Position numbers and translations under genes: made by a program. The notes below the pieces were generated by a model, which saw only the letters and a program-made list of their open reading frames with translations, was not told where the DNA came from and did not search any database. 64,000 bases of DNA from the NCBI GenBank assembly GCA_963978905.1, contig OZ022257.1, forward strand, positions 9,012,509-9,076,508. The letters run 5' to 3'. Position 1 is the stretch's first letter. The number at the start of each line of letters is the position of its first letter. Shown in pieces: positions 1-11,981 of the stretch. The stretch is from Trichostrongylus colubriformis. Its lineage: Eukaryota; Nematoda; Chromadorea; Rhabditida; Trichostrongylidae.

Positions 1-545
1 CCTTATCGAATCTTATCAACCACTATCAATTTGAATCACTCACCATTAATGTCCCTGGCGCACCCTGCTAAACACCTGTGAATGTCAGCGCTCTAGGATA
101 AACGCGAAAGGCGAAACGGACTCGACGACATATGCCATTTCACGCTCCTTATCGTATCTTATCAACCGTTATCAAGTTGGGTCACACGCAATTAAACTTC
201 TCGCCCCATCCCGCAAAACACCTGTGAGTATAAACGCTCCGGGACCAATGCGAAAAGCGAAACGAATTCGACGACTCTAGCCTTTTTACGCTCCTTATCA
301 AATCTTATCAACCGATATCAAGCTGGATCATCCACCATTAATGTCCCCGTCCTACCCTGCAAAACACCTGTGAGTGTTAGCTCTCTTGGATCAATGCGAA
401 AGGCGAAACGGGTTCGGCGACATTTGCCTCCCGAGGCTCCTTATCAGCCCTTATCAGCTGCTATCACTTTCGGTCCACCACCGCTGGGGTTCCCTTGGCA
501 CCCCCTACATCACTTCCAAAATTCATGGTCCCAGCTTTACTGCGA
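1..545. repeat. 146-bp tandem satellite, left array
   Basis: Units beginning CCTTATCRWATCTTATCAACC start at 1, 147, 293 and 439, a constant 146-bp period. Each holds AAACACCTGTGA and GCGAAAxGCGAAACG blocks. The fourth unit is diverged and runs into the flanking unit at 546. The array probably continues left of the window. The same repeat lies reverse-complemented at 63595-64000. No gene is seen in it. Confidence 0.85.
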
Positions 546-660
546 CGCGAGATATGAATTTCGTGACAAACAGACGGACGGACGGACACACACACACACG
601 CACAGACATACTAAGCGAATTATATATAGTAGGATTATTTGCAAGTGGTTCACTTAATTC
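546..660. repeat. Satellite-flanking unit with GGAC/CA microsatellite
   Basis: The stretch reads TTCGTGACAAACAGACGG followed by (GGAC)n and (CA)n and a TATATATAGTAGGAT block. Its reverse complement flanks the satellite at the right edge (62580-62633 continuing at 63532-63595), where it is interrupted by a mariner insertion. This copy is therefore the empty site. Confidence 0.7.
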
Positions 661-2908
661 TTGTTATATGTAATAGGTTTATGCTCTCTTACTAAATTTC
701 TGACACTATCTCACTGAGTATCGTATGCAGATACCGTATCTTCCGAAGCAAGATAATGGGCATATTTCCCATTTTTATCTGTTTCATATCACTCTTCACT
801 TCAGTACTAATGTATAGTCTTCTTCTGAAGCTTTCCAGGTTCACTTATACTTTATGGGATCAATCTACCCCTTTCTCTTCTCTCCTTATAATGGATTAAT
901 CGACACATTGACCATACATGTCATCTCTAAATCACTGACCATCCTCGGTGGTTTATATTACATATGATTCGTGTGATTGAGAGGTGAAACGAATCATGTT
1001 CTTCTTTCTCATTTTTGAAGAGCTATCAAGTGATTCTTTCTGTTGGTCAAAGAGCATATTTGTGTCAACAACTTATTCCATGCACCTCATTCCTGAAAAT
1101 CTGGAAAAAGTATGAGGTCTCTGTTGAGGTATTTGATCGTGATTCCTCAATTATGCATGAGGCTTAGATGGCCCATGATGCTTGTATTCTAACACCAAAC
1201 GTGCTTGGTCGGTTTCTCGCTCCCACCGTCTGTGTTTGCAAAACGGCGGCAGCCTCACTGCTAGCGCCACAAACAAAGCAGCTCCGAGCATTGACCGCCC
1301 ATCGTTGGTCCCTCCACTCACCGCTTCCTTCTATGATCCGTAGTCAATTGCCATTCACAGCTCTGTCTAGGAAGCCTTCTTTATGCCCTTCCGAGCCCAC
1401 TGCATACATGCTCTGCGGGCTCCACTACAGAGTGAATTTTATCCTAGACTGTAACACTCCGCTCGTATCTGCTATAGGTTACAGACGGTCGTCTCCCTAA
1501 ATCAACTAGGAATTCACTTTCCGAAAATTTCCGTAGGGTTCTTCGAACAGCATAATAGGCTGCAGCTGCACGACAGCTGCTTCCTTTCTTCCAGTCTTTT
1601 GACGTCTGCCGGTATTCTCCATAAAAAAATCTTCCGCTGCTCTTCGATGAATGCAACACAATGTGAAGTTGCTTCGAGATTTCCTCCACTAGCCTGCTCA
1701 TCGCCACCAGCCTCTATGTGGAATATCGCTTTTAATTCCTGCAAAATCGACAGGTTGCTGCGGAAAAATCTGTCTCAAGGTATAAGTGAAATTTGTACAA
1801 AAGAGCTTGACATTCTCTCCACTCATAGAAAAGCCGCGTTGTTCCTTGGGCCTTCTTCATACTCTGCGGTGCCACGGCAGAGCGCAGCTGCATCGTCCCT
1901 GCACCTCCGCTCATGCCCCACTACCTCGCTGGCATTGAACGGGAGGACGCACGCATTGCCGCTTGCACCACACTCTACTTCGCATGGAGGCGGCCTTATG
2001 GACCACCCTGAAAGCAGTCACTGCTCCAACACTGATCAGGGTCACAATATCACTGAAATTTGACGCTTCTTTTACTTTTTTTCTTTCTCGCTCAGCTCCA
2101 CCGTTACCCACACAGCATTATACTGTCCTTATTATTGGCTATTTGATGACAATTTCTAGATTTCTTATGTAGTCATTTGTCATATGATGACGCGCTGTAC
2201 GCATTAGTGCTGACCTACTCTGGATCAACAATGTGGTCTACTTTCTCTTTCTCCGATATTTCTAGCTGTGTCGCCACTTTTTTTTTAGCTTCTTTTTCGA
2301 CGCTCCGAACAAAAACCCGTTTCTGTTTGCTGTGACAGAAAGTTTTCGGGGCAGTTTCGTCTCCCTACCCCAAAATGATCGCTGGAGCGGATTAAAGACT
2401 CGCTGCGCGAACCCGCACCCTTTTACGCAGAAGTTCTTCTGGTTTCTTAGCCTTTCCGCGACAGCTGTTAATGGGAAACTTCACGACCTAGTAATGTCTA
2501 TTGTGTCAGTTGTAAAACATAACTTTTTAATTTTTGAGGAAACTTTGATTGTCTCGCCTGAAGATACATATATAATTGCATAGCGCAGAGGCTAGTTGCT
2601 CATCTGAATCTCGGATGGTCACTGCCAGCCATTATGCAGCTCAGAAATCAGTGCGAATTCTTTCATGCGCTGTTGATTTCTGTATGCTTTTCGTAGCATG
2701 GAGTCTTTCTGTTCACCGCACAATAATCTGAAATCCGAAATCCATCATATTCAATTTTTTGAAAATTTTAATTGTTTCTTGTCAATCTCAAAGAAACCAC
2801 ATGTGGGTGAAGTCAGGGCAGCACGAGGCTCGGTATTTAGGACTTGCTGAATTTCTATTTTCTTAATTCACAAAGCATTCATTTCCCATGGTGCGAATAA
2901 TAATTTAA
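661..2908. other. No gene recognised
   Basis: AT-rich single-copy-looking DNA. The longest open frames (1599-2063 plus, 1444-1707 minus, 2332-2583 plus) lack recognisable domains and convincing splice sites. A degenerate family B piece lies at about 1852-1975. Confidence 0.5.
1852..1975. mobile_element. Family B MITE, degenerate partial copy
   Basis: The block TTCATACTCTGCGGTGCCA followed by CGCAGCTGCATCGTC and CACCTCCGCTCATGCC matches one arm of the family B palindromes (compare 24981-25151 and 42862-43035). Its other end is not recognisable, so it is an old fragment. Confidence 0.45.
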
Positions 2909-3180
2909 AGCAATCGTGCATGGAAAAATGAGTCTCCCTGTCATCCATATATTTGTGATGTATTCGCCTAGTAAGGGTCGCATGCAAAGTTTCACGCAAA
3001 AAAGTGAGAATTTGTCTGAGATGCAGGTCCTCAAGGTGACGGACGACGGGGCGGGGCGTCTGAGGGTGTAGACGCAAGGGAGCTAAGGAGCAAAGGCACG
3101 ACCAGAGAAGGAGGATCGGAACAGAAAGTTACGTATATAGATCCGACCGCGGCAGATGACGGAGCGGGCACCCACTCTGC
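2909..3180. mobile_element. Family A MITE, truncated copy
   Basis: It starts with TTTAA-AGCAATCGTGCATGG, the family A end, then has the ATATATTTGTGATGTATTCG and GCATGCAAAGTTTCACGC landmarks and the central CGACCGCGGC block. The second arm is missing. Confidence 0.65.
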
Positions 3181-3411
3181 CAACATCATTTTTCATTTTC
3201 GAGACATAGGGGTTATTGAGACTGAGCTGAGCACAGAGCAGAAGAGCACAAACACCTTGGCAAGTTAGTGAAGGAGACAATCTGTTCCAAAAGTAGGTAG
3301 AATCGGACATTGCTTCACTGGCTACCACACTTGGCACTGCCCTTAAATTCAGTGAGTTCTGTCTATCCCACGGCAAGGTGGAATAAACATAACTGGTGAT
3401 AGACATAACTA

Positions 3412-3665
3412 GTGTAGTGACAAGTGATGTGCGCTCCCACTCTTCTAATCGGATCAACGCGCGCCCAGACCGACTAAGCCTTCCATCCCTCTGGGGAAGG
3501 TGAATTGGTGTCAGAATTGTCTGGAAGCATAAAAGCACTGACTTGTACACCGGCTGGCCTCCTCAAGTCATTGTATAGTCATTGTATTGTATAGGACAAA
3601 TCACATTCACCTATTACTACGGTTATGAGTAAAGCTAGAATGTGCGGCGCATCCCAATGGCCAAA
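3412..3665 (+). repeat. SINE-like dispersed repeat, copy 1
   Basis: This copy aligns by eye with 10160-10440 and 59570-59855. It has a head resembling a tRNA promoter, a middle GGTGAATTGG...CAGA block, and a tail with AAGTCATTGTAT, ACAAATCACATTCACCT and TGCGGCGCATCCCA. A short GTCATTGTAT duplication lies in the tail. Confidence 0.6.
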
Positions 3666-6174
3666 AAATTACCTTCATTTCTTTATGTTTATCCCGAATC
3701 ATGAACTGAAAGTTCGAGAGCTGCCAGAACCTCCTCACATCATTCTACTTTTCTTTTGCAGTACCCCAGATGAAATTTTCTTTTGTATTTGATTACCAAC
3801 TTTGGGACACGCCCTGTACACTTCACCTGTACTGTAAATAAGTAGCCTTTGCAGAATTTTCAAAGGACTTGATGCTTTTATTCTTCAAAGAAGTGCACTG
3901 TCCACCTACCAAGAGTGGTATGAAAGGGGTCTGCGTGGCCGCGCTTCAATCGAGAACCGATCAATCGTGAAAATGCGGCGGTGTTCACCCCTGTACGTTG
4001 CTTCCTTGACACTCAGCACTTGACACTTTATTACATGACATGTATGTAAGGGAAAAATTGCCAGCAAATGTCTGGCATCAGAACAGTAAGCAAGGGAGAA
4101 ACACCGTACAGTAGCTCACGTTATCACAACTGATGAAACATCGAGTAGGCACAAATTGATAAAAAAACCGATCATGAAAGAAAAAAAGAAGAAGGAGTAC
4201 CTAGAGCCAAGGTGCGACTGAAATGAGTCATCAAGGAATTGACCGAATAGGGAGCGGTTTGTGTTTGGTCAAGATTTTGCATACCGATCTCGCACTACTG
4301 ACAAATGAATTATGCCGAAGACCATCGCAGGCCCTTTTAAAATTTATCTTACTGAGGCTTCCTTCAGTTACTGATGGTAGGACCTTGAAAAAACCATTGG
4401 ATTTTATCTGTACTTGGCCATTGAGAGTTCAACATACCATATCGGCATCATTAACTTCCTCCTGATTGAAAGGAGTTCAATCCGAGTAGTTTATTGCGGA
4501 AGGAGGAGTCCGAAACTGAAAGAAACCAAGACAACGTAAAAATAGGTGTAAAACTATTCCTTCTCTTCTTCGAGTGGTTAATGAACACTCGTTGCCACAG
4601 AACTTAACTTTTTAATTTCCCAAAAGTTTCTTTCATCACTGTGATTTTTTTCGGGAAATATTTTCTAGTTTGAATATTTAAGGAATGTTTAAGTTTAATC
4701 GAATCTCCTGTCGTTGTCATTCTACCGACTGCACATACCTACAGTAGCTTTGCGATGCTGTTATTTTCATTATTCCACTTGAATGGCTTTCGTATGAAAC
4801 GCTCAAACTCGTCCAGCTTTTTCTATCATACCTTCGTCCAGCATCGTCCGCGAGCTTTGCCCAGCCGCCGCAAGCCCAACAAGAACTCGTGTGTGTCTGA
4901 CACATAGAGGCTATGGGTGCGTGTGTTTACAGGGGCGCCGAAGCCGGCTCGAATTTCGTTTATACGATCGTGCAATGCCGTATGACCACCATAGCTATCA
5001 TCGCCACTATAACGTGACTGTTCAGCACAGCCCTGCAAAATTCATGGGCTTATGCATGATCAGAGGCCCCCCTGCTTTAGCTTTCTACACGCAATCCTCA
5101 CATATGAGCCCACCCACTCTCATTCTGCTTCGTTATAATAATCTTGGCGCTTGACTTATCGAATGGTGAAGCCTTGGGTAATCTTTCTTCCGGGGTGGCA
5201 CAATTAACCCACCACTCGCTTTCTTGAACGGATGTTTCAGAGCATTTTGAAGCCACGTAGTGCATTTTCCTCCCTTCCTACATACATTCCAAAACTTTTC
5301 AGTTCTTCTTTGCAGTTAGCGCCATTTTACGGCTTCTACCTGCGGGCTAGAGACACGAGCGGCTGCATCACTGCGTTGTCACCTCGACCCTCCCCGTATG
5401 AGGTGACGGTCAAAGACGTTCTCACTGATCGTTATTTACCTTTCCAAAGATGTTTTGCTGTGGGTGAAAGAGCACCATTCCGAACGCAAACGCTGTTGTT
5501 GTGAGCCCATCTCAGTCATTTTTGGTTGAATGTCTTCCTTCAGTGATGCGTAGTCCTCAACTGTGCGCCTCGTTCTTTATCTTAAATACTGTGGAAAAGA
5601 TACCCACCCGTTATTCTTGATCAAATACGACCCCCCCCCCCTCCTCGAAGAGAGATCTTCCATAGCACTTGATCACGAGCTCAACATCATAGTTCTGATT
5701 TTGCATGCTCCTGTTCATAACAAATTTGAGGCACGATTGTCAACTACTTGCGTTTATATTGCCACAACAGTCCTTACAGCTGACGGCTTAGCTATTTTTG
5801 ACAATTCTTCGTTTTATACAGAAATGTTTTCTTTTTTCATCATTTTGGCTGAATATGACAGAACAGTACAGAACTGCCGATCAGCCGGGCAAGTTGTCAC
5901 TACAAAAGAGTGCTCTTATCTCTGAGGCAGGTCACTTGCATAAATAGTTCAGTGTCGGCTGCCGGTCTAACTTTTGCTGAAGAAATAGTCCCCGATTCAA
6001 AGCAGTCTCTCAAAACTATCACCCTTATCGAGTCTAGATAATGAAAGCATCACTATTGCAGTGCGGTAATCGGAGAAAATGGATTCATTAGTCAGTATTA
6101 TTATGCCCTGGGGAAAATGGCGAGGAGCATCTTCGAGGAAATCATCCCATCGAATCGTGAATGGTACGGCATAC
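3666..6174. other. No gene recognised
   Basis: Mostly unique-looking DNA. Open frames at 4223-4465, 4891-5154 and 5563-5925 have no domain or splice support. A poly-C run lies near 5630, resembling the C-rich parts of family H repeats. Confidence 0.45.
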
Positions 6175-6597
6175 TTAAAGGAATCGTCCACAGAAAGATG
6201 AGTTTCTGTGTTACCCATATGTTTATGCTGTATTTGCCTAATATGGGCCTCATGCAAAGTTTCACGCGAAAAAATGTGAATCTGATTGAGATGCAGCACC
6301 ATAAATTGCGTCCGGATGGGTGGGGCCTCCAGCCGTCGTCACCCGTCGTTGGGAACGGAGAGTGGGACTGCTCACGTAACTTTCTGTTCCCACAATGCGT
6401 CTCCGACCACGGCGGACGACGGCACGAGGCTTTTGCTCTGAGGCCCCGCCCACCCGGACGTACTTTGTGGTGCTGTATCTCAGTCAGATACACATTTTTT
6501 CTCGCAACATTTTGCATAAGGCCCACATTAGGCAAATACAACATAAACATATGGGTAACACAGAGACTCTTTTTTCCCTGGACGACTGCTTTGAAGG
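6175..6597. mobile_element. Family A MITE, near-complete
   Basis: Foldback element from AGGAATCGTCCACAGAAA to a matching degenerate right end. Both arms carry the CATATGTTTATG / GTATTTGCCTAATA block and the centre holds CGACCACGGCGGACG. The long arms give spurious open frames on both strands; they are not genes. Confidence 0.75.
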
Positions 6598-7162
6598 ATA
6601 GTGGTCAAAAAGAATCAAAAAGAAGGAGGAAGTAATGCAACGCCTCTTGAGTTTCCATGGACCCACAGGAGATTGCCTATGCCACATCTACCCCTTCATA
6701 GCCTACTTATGGATTTATTTGTTCTTAGGTCCTAGTGATGTCGGTCTAATCATAAGTATCTCGTCGTGTGACGATTGCGAAGAAACGGAATCTGATCATG
6801 TCGTGATGTAGCACTCTCGTACTGTCGCAGAACCAGTTCTGGCAAGCGAGCGCGCACGTACGCATCCGTCTGTACAACTTTTTCGAAGCTAGAAATCCCG
6901 CACCCAGTGCTTGATTTCCATGTGGCCTTCGTTTCTGGGAAATGGGTGTGCCACTTCGTTCTCATTCGTTACCCTACCCTGCTGCTCACACACAGATGCA
7001 ATTTCATGATGGAAGTACCCACGAAAGGAAGAGGTTTTAACTTCCCATGAAATATTTTAAATGCGATACTTCAGTGGATTGATAGGGTCCCGCATGCTAT
7101 TAACAACTATGAATACAAAAAGTGCAGAATGCCTATCCGAAAAGAGCTAATTGAGTCGTACA
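6598..7162. other. Inter-element stretch without gene
   Basis: No domain, splice pair or repeat was recognised between two family A copies. Confidence 0.4.
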
Positions 7163-7570
7163 TGGAAGATTGAGTTCTCCTTGCTCATAGATTTATGTTG
7201 TATTTGCCTAATAAGGGCCGCATGCACGCAAAAAAAGTGAGAAATCGGCTGAAATCGCTCCTCAAAGTGTCGATCGGAGGGGCGCAGTCTCAGAGAGAAA
7301 TGCTCGCCCCGTGGTTCGCCGGGCTCTGAGACTCATAGTGGGAGCACAAGGTTACGTGAACAGTCCCACTCTTCGTCTGCGACCGCTGCGGACGACGGCC
7401 AGGACATTTACTCTGAGGTCCCAACCCCTCGGCCACCACTGGAGAGCTGTACCTTAGTCGGATTTTCACTTTTTCGCGTAAAACTTTGCATACAGCCCTT
7501 TAGGCAAAGCAACATTAAATATATGGGCATCAGGAAAAATTCATTTCCCCGTGAACGATTCCTTTAAGAG
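7163..7570. mobile_element. Family A MITE, diverged copy
   Basis: The left arm has lost a few bases of the usual CGCATGCAAAGTTTCACGC block. The centre has mirrored GAC...GGCCAGGAC halves. The right end reads CGATTCCT followed by TTAA, as in other copies. Confidence 0.7.
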
Positions 7571-7655
7571 GTACCATAGTTTACTTGCAATGGCTCTTCG
7601 GCCTTGTACTTGGCTTAAAGTAACACATCAACGAAGTTAACCGTGTGTGTAGCAG

Positions 7656-7730
7656 CGGTGATTGTGGCTCAGTGGTAGTGTTCTTGCCCTGAATAGATGC
7701 ACGATGGGTTGCCCACTCGATCCTACCTTT
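7656..7730 (+). tRNA. tRNA-like relic (Gly-like A box)
   Basis: GTGGCTCAGTGGTAG resembles a tRNA A box, and GGGTTGCCCACTCGATCC about 45 bp later resembles a decayed B box. I could not draw complete acceptor or anticodon stems, so this is a pseudogene or the head of a SINE. Confidence 0.3.
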
Positions 7731-7931
7731 TGGCGAATATGTCATGCAGAGTACCTGGCCAATGAGTCGTCATAAGCAAATTTCCAGGTTGCCATAGTAC
7801 TGCTCCAATGTGTAGTTCTATTCGCAGCTCACAAGACAACTAGCTTTCCGGTCAATTTTTGGTTTTTTTTTCGAGAATTTTTTTCTAACGAAGGTACGGC
7901 GTTACTTTCTGATTACTGGCGGTCTCCACAG

Positions 7932-8075
7932 ATTCAGCTTATTCGATTCGGCGTCATTGGGCTCTAAGTCGGGCATATGAATATTTTGGAGCTGATATCG
8001 ATCCTGAAGTAATCGATGTTGAGTGTGACTGCGCAGCTGACTATCTGGTTCGTGGTCGTTTCAAGTGCGACACCG
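7932..8075 (+). CDS. Orphan coding exon of unrecognised gene
   Basis: A CCACAG acceptor (AG at 7930-7931) is followed by a fully open 144-bp frame and then a GTAATT donor at 8076. Read in phase 1 to phase 1 it gives 47 residues including RRHWALSRAYEYFG, IDPEVIDVECDC and GRFKCD. Codon use and composition look coding, with a Cys-Asp-Cys motif near the middle. I do not recognise the family. Partner exons were not found with certainty; 9961-10052 fits the phase. It could be an internal exon of a gene with long introns or a gene remnant. Confidence 0.5.
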
Positions 8076-8504
8076 GTAATTTTCGTCTCTCTTCAGATAG
8101 ACGCGAAACCTGTTCCCCGACACTGACTCCTCTTATATCCACAATTTGTCCATTAACTTATGTATGTCTTTGGAATTTGTTGCGCTCCACTGCATCCTTC
8201 ATCGAGCAATTTTCGATATATTTTTCGGTGATTCCAGTGATGGTAGAAGTACCTTTTCTAAGCGAATCCCGTTCCATCTTAGCTTCATGGCCTCTGACAA
8301 AGGATGAGACAGACCAATTATTTCTCTGGATAATGTTTCAAACCTGAAACTGATAGCGACCATTTGATGTGCGGATTGTATCTCACAGCTTCACCCGTCA
8401 TGGTATTGCAATGGATTAGCACATAAGCTCGGGAAGTAAGGAGTCAGGGCTCGAGTTCCAAAGAACCAAACCTGAGTTTCCCATATTACGTCAAGAAAGC
8501 GTCT

Positions 8505-9155
8505 AAAAACAGTGATGTAGAGGTGGGTTCGGGTGATGTTTTATCCGCATTAGTCTTGGAACATCCTCTTAGGACGATGGCGTCTACACGAAACGTGTAA
8601 TATCTTTTCACCCCTGTTCGAATTATCGGAAGCGTTTTTTTGTCAGCTCCGTGGTCCTATGCTACACTCTCGTTCCTGCTAGCTAAGCACTAATTGGAGA
8701 GCTGACTTTTGAAGACAACGGGGCTTTGTCAATCAATCATGTTTTGTTTGAAGGGCTCTTACAGCGCAGTAGAGTAGAGGGTACACTCACTGACAATCCT
8801 ATCTTCTGGTCTATGTGCTTTGTAAAACTGTCTGCTTTAGCATCTTTGAGACTTCCTATAATGCAAGTATTTTATCCAAATGAAAGCTACCGACTGCCAG
8901 AAGTGGAGATACTTCCGATGTAAGGGAGCATCGGCCTTCATAAGTGCCGCTTCATTCGACACCTGTCACTTGATCTAACAGGGCCCGCCCCTGGCGCTTA
9001 TAGAGCCCGCCTCCTTTCGGAGTCACCGGTGAGAAAAGGGCCCTGTTTCTCGGGTTTTCAGCGTTCCATACCGTTTTTGCTTCGCTGTCATAATAGTAAG
9101 CGCCTGTACTTTCGAATTCAACATTCTTTTGTTAATCTATCTTAACTACCCTCCA
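8505..9155. repeat. 650-bp dispersed repeat, copy 1
   Basis: This block is collinear with 11326-11981: both run from AAAACAGTGATGTAGA through AATCAATCATGTTTTGTTTG, AGCGCAGTAGAGTAGAGGGT and GGGCCCGCCCC to ATCTWCCTTAACTACCCT. A third, older copy covers only the right half at 17150-17470. No terminal inverted repeat or protein was recognised. Confidence 0.75.
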
Positions 9156-9358
9156 GTATCCTTGTAAGCACTTACACACCGCTGACTGCGGCAAAATCAG
9201 CAGCAACTAAAATGAAGAATTTCAAAACTCAATATCTACTTAGGCTTTCAGCTTCACTATTCGGTACCGATATTGGTCAGTGGTTCAATACATTATGCGT
9301 ATGAGTGCTGATGAGTTACGCTAAATATACCTTTCAGAAACTGAGTTAACATGATTGG

Positions 9359-9432
9359 GGTCTCGATAGTGTAATGGATCAGCAAATATATCCGGAAAGG
9401 ATGGAGTGCGGGTTCGAGTCCCGTCCGAGACC
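9359..9432 (+). tRNA. tRNA pseudogene (Arg-like)
   Basis: Acceptor strands GGTCTCG and CGAGACC pair perfectly. A good T arm (GCGGG, TTCGAGT, CCCGT) gives a canonical B box, and TAGTGTAATGG resembles an A box. The anticodon arm is broken: around ATCCGGAAAGGAT no 7-nt loop with a normal stem forms. A pseudogene is more likely than a working tRNA. Confidence 0.5.
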
Positions 9433-9960
9433 GAAGCTTTCGCCCAGTACTCATCATACTTGTAACAGTCTTTGTCTTACGTTTCACTACACTCGAACAG
9501 TGCAAACCTGTTGAGTTACTGGCTCCACACTGCACGTGGAATCCCTTTCAGACAAACTCATATATCCATCGGAGTGTTGATAGCAGGCTCATCTCGAAAG
9601 ATGAAAATTTGAATTGTACTACATGGCTGTGCTATCGAATTTTCTTTTAACATGCCAAAAGTGTAGTGAATTTAGCAAAGTCGTGAAACTCAATAGAGCT
9701 TATTATTGTCATGAGCCCAGGGTTATTAGTTCTCTGATGAGCTACTGTGGAAAGCCGTCTAGGATCAGATGACCCAGCTCATAGAAAGAAGCGGTTTTTC
9801 TCCAGATTACATTGTCCTATACCTGTGTGTGCTATATGTACCTGTGCGCTTCTCGCGCCAATAATGCCAAAGCGATAAAAACACCGACAAGAATGAGGCA
9901 CCTGGTGCTTCAGTCACTTGCCGCTGTGATAGATGATAATTGAGCAGTAATAGCGTGCAG

Positions 9961-10052
9961 ATTTCGAGAAGATTGTTGATCGCCTTGAGTTCCTTCAGTG
10001 GCTGGCTTTACCAAGATGGTTGGATGCACTAATATGTGATGCAATTGTTTGA
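9961..10052 (+). CDS. Possible terminal exon
   Basis: A GTGCAG acceptor precedes an open frame ending in TGA at 10050-10052. The frame reads FEKIVDRLEFLQWLALP and on. It begins in phase 1, which would join the exon at 7932-8075. There is no homology and no AATAAA just downstream, so support is weak. Confidence 0.25.
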
Positions 10053-10159
10053 AAATGGCGACATTTATCTAACATAGTAATTCTAATGCAACTGCACGGC
10101 GGTTGCCATAAGGAATTGACATAATCTACTAAGAGCACCGTTGAGCATTATTTGTTATA

Positions 10160-10440
10160 AAAGATAAAGGCGGAGGTGGTGTAATGATGGGTGCGCATTG
10201 CCATTCTCATTTGAGCGGGGATCAAATGCGCATTAATGCCCGTCCAGGTTAACAAAGCATTCCATTCCTCCGGAGTCGGTTGGTGAATTGGCACCAGACT
10301 TGTTCGAGAGGATAAGAGCACTAACTAGTGCAAAGACAGGCTGACCCCCGCAAGTCAATGTATGGGACAAATCGTATTCATCTGCCACAACGATTCTGAC
10401 TGGAAGTAAAATGCACGGGATATCCTACAGAAGAAATTAA
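10160..10440 (+). repeat. SINE-like dispersed repeat, copy 2
   Basis: The head has TGGTGTAATGATGGG and GGGGATCAAATGC, which resemble RNA polymerase III A and B boxes. The body has GAATTGGCACCAGACTTG, GAGAGGATAAGAGCACTAAC and CAAGTCAATGTATGGGACAA, shared with 59570-59855 and 3412-3665. Confidence 0.65.
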
Positions 10441-10661
10441 CGTTAAAAACTCTATCCTTTTTTGAATTGTTTCATAAGGGGTAGCAGAGTATTTCCAATC
10501 AAGGGTTAACTATGTCCTTCGAGCAGATTGTCGAACAAGACTGTGATATATCCCATGAATTATGTTTCGCTTTTCCTTTCTGAGATTCCACTCACACAAA
10601 ATCTCATCTGTTTTCTTAAATGCATTTGTCTGTTTTTAATGATGTTTTTTGTTTTCATCAG

Positions 10662-10742
10662 CCAGTGCCAGATGGTGCCACCGCTCCTCAGCTGGCGGCT
10701 GACAAAAATCTGGTTTTCTCTCACTCGAGCGAAGCTACGTAG
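10662..10742 (+). CDS. Possible short terminal exon
   Basis: A strong TTTTCATCAG acceptor is followed by a phase-0 frame PVPDGATAPQLAADK and on to TAG at 10740-10742. Composition is protein-like, but there is no homology or clear partner exon. It lies within a longer overlapping open frame (10528-10881) that looks random. Confidence 0.25.
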   Translation, partial: PVPDGATAPQLAADKNLVFSHSSEAT

Positions 10743-10944
10743 ACATAAGTCTCTACGCGGTTTTCTCCACTTCCCTTCTCTTTACCTCAATCTTTTAGGT
10801 CCTCGCGACATTGAAGTACATCTGTCAAGTGCAGCTCTCTGCTGGTATCACTTACTGATATCCGAAATCGTCCCGAGTTGAGATTTGATTCACGGTTATT
10901 TTTATGTTTAACTTATGTGAATCGTACACGGGAAACTGAGTTCT

Positions 10945-11324
10945 TCTCTCTCCCATATATTTGTGTTGTATTACTAATAAGGGCCGCCTGCAAAGCTCCA
11001 TGCGAAAAAGTGAAAATCAGGCTGAGATACAGCTCCTCGAAGTGGCGGCCGAGGGGGCGGGGCCTAGAAGCGAATGCCCTGCTCACCCGTCGTCCGCCGC
11101 GAGGAGTGGGAGTGTTTACGTCGATTACTGTTCTTACTATGTGTCTCCGACCGCGGCGGACGACAGGTGGGCATTTACTCTGAAGCCCAGCCCCCTAGGC
11201 CACATTTTGAGGAGCTGTACCTTTGCCGGATTCACACCTCTTCACGTGGAACTTTGCTCGCGGCCCTTATTAGGCAAATACAACATAAATATATGGCTAA
11301 CAGAGAAACTCATTTTTTCATGGT
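10945..11324. mobile_element. Family A MITE, right end cut off
   Basis: Arms carry CCCATATATTTGTGTTGTAT and its mirror AATACAACATAAATATATGG; the centre has CGACCGCGGCGGACGACAG. The expected right terminus is replaced exactly where the 650-bp repeat copy begins at 11326. Confidence 0.7.
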
Positions 11325-11325
11325 A

Positions 11326-11981
11326 TAAAAACAGTGATGTAGAGCTGGGTTTGGGCTATTTTTTCATCCGCATTGGTCTTTGAGACATCTTCTTGGGCTA
11401 CGATTGCGTCTACTCGAAAAATGTGGTACCTTTTCACCCCTGATTCAAATTATCGGAAGCGTTTTCTTCGTCGGCTCCGTGGTCCTATGCTACACTCTCG
11501 TTCTTGCTGACTAAGCTCTAATTGATGAGCTGACTTTTGAAGACAACGAGGCTTCGTCAATCAATCATGTTTTGTTTGGAGGGTTCCTACAGCGCAGTAG
11601 AGTAGAGGGTACGCCCACTGACAGTCCTATCTGCTGGTCTATCTGCTTCGTAAAACTGTCTGCTTAAGCATCTTCGAGGCTTCCTGTAATGCAAGTATTC
11701 ATCCAATAGAAAGCTACCGACTGCCAGAAGTGGCGATATTTGCGATGTAAGGGAGCACGTTCGGCCTTCATAAGTGCCCCTTCATTCGACAGCTGCCACT
11801 TGATCTAACAGGGCCCGCCCCTTGCGCTAATAGAGCCCGCCTCCTTTCGGAGTCACTGGTAAGGAAAGGGCCCTATTTCTCTGGTTTCTGAGCGTTCCAT
11901 TCCATTTTTCTTCGCTGTCATAATAGTAAGCGCCTAAACTTTCGTATTAAATATTCTTTTGGTAATCTACCTTAACTACCC
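11326..11981. repeat. 650-bp dispersed repeat, copy 2
   Basis: Same orientation as 8505-9155, with scattered substitutions and short indels. It abuts the truncated family A copy, so one of the two interrupted the other. Confidence 0.75.

Noticed and set aside
6117..6635. Long overlapping open frames on both strands
   Set aside because: They are the two arms of a family A foldback; the mirrored frames follow from the inverted repeat, not from coding.
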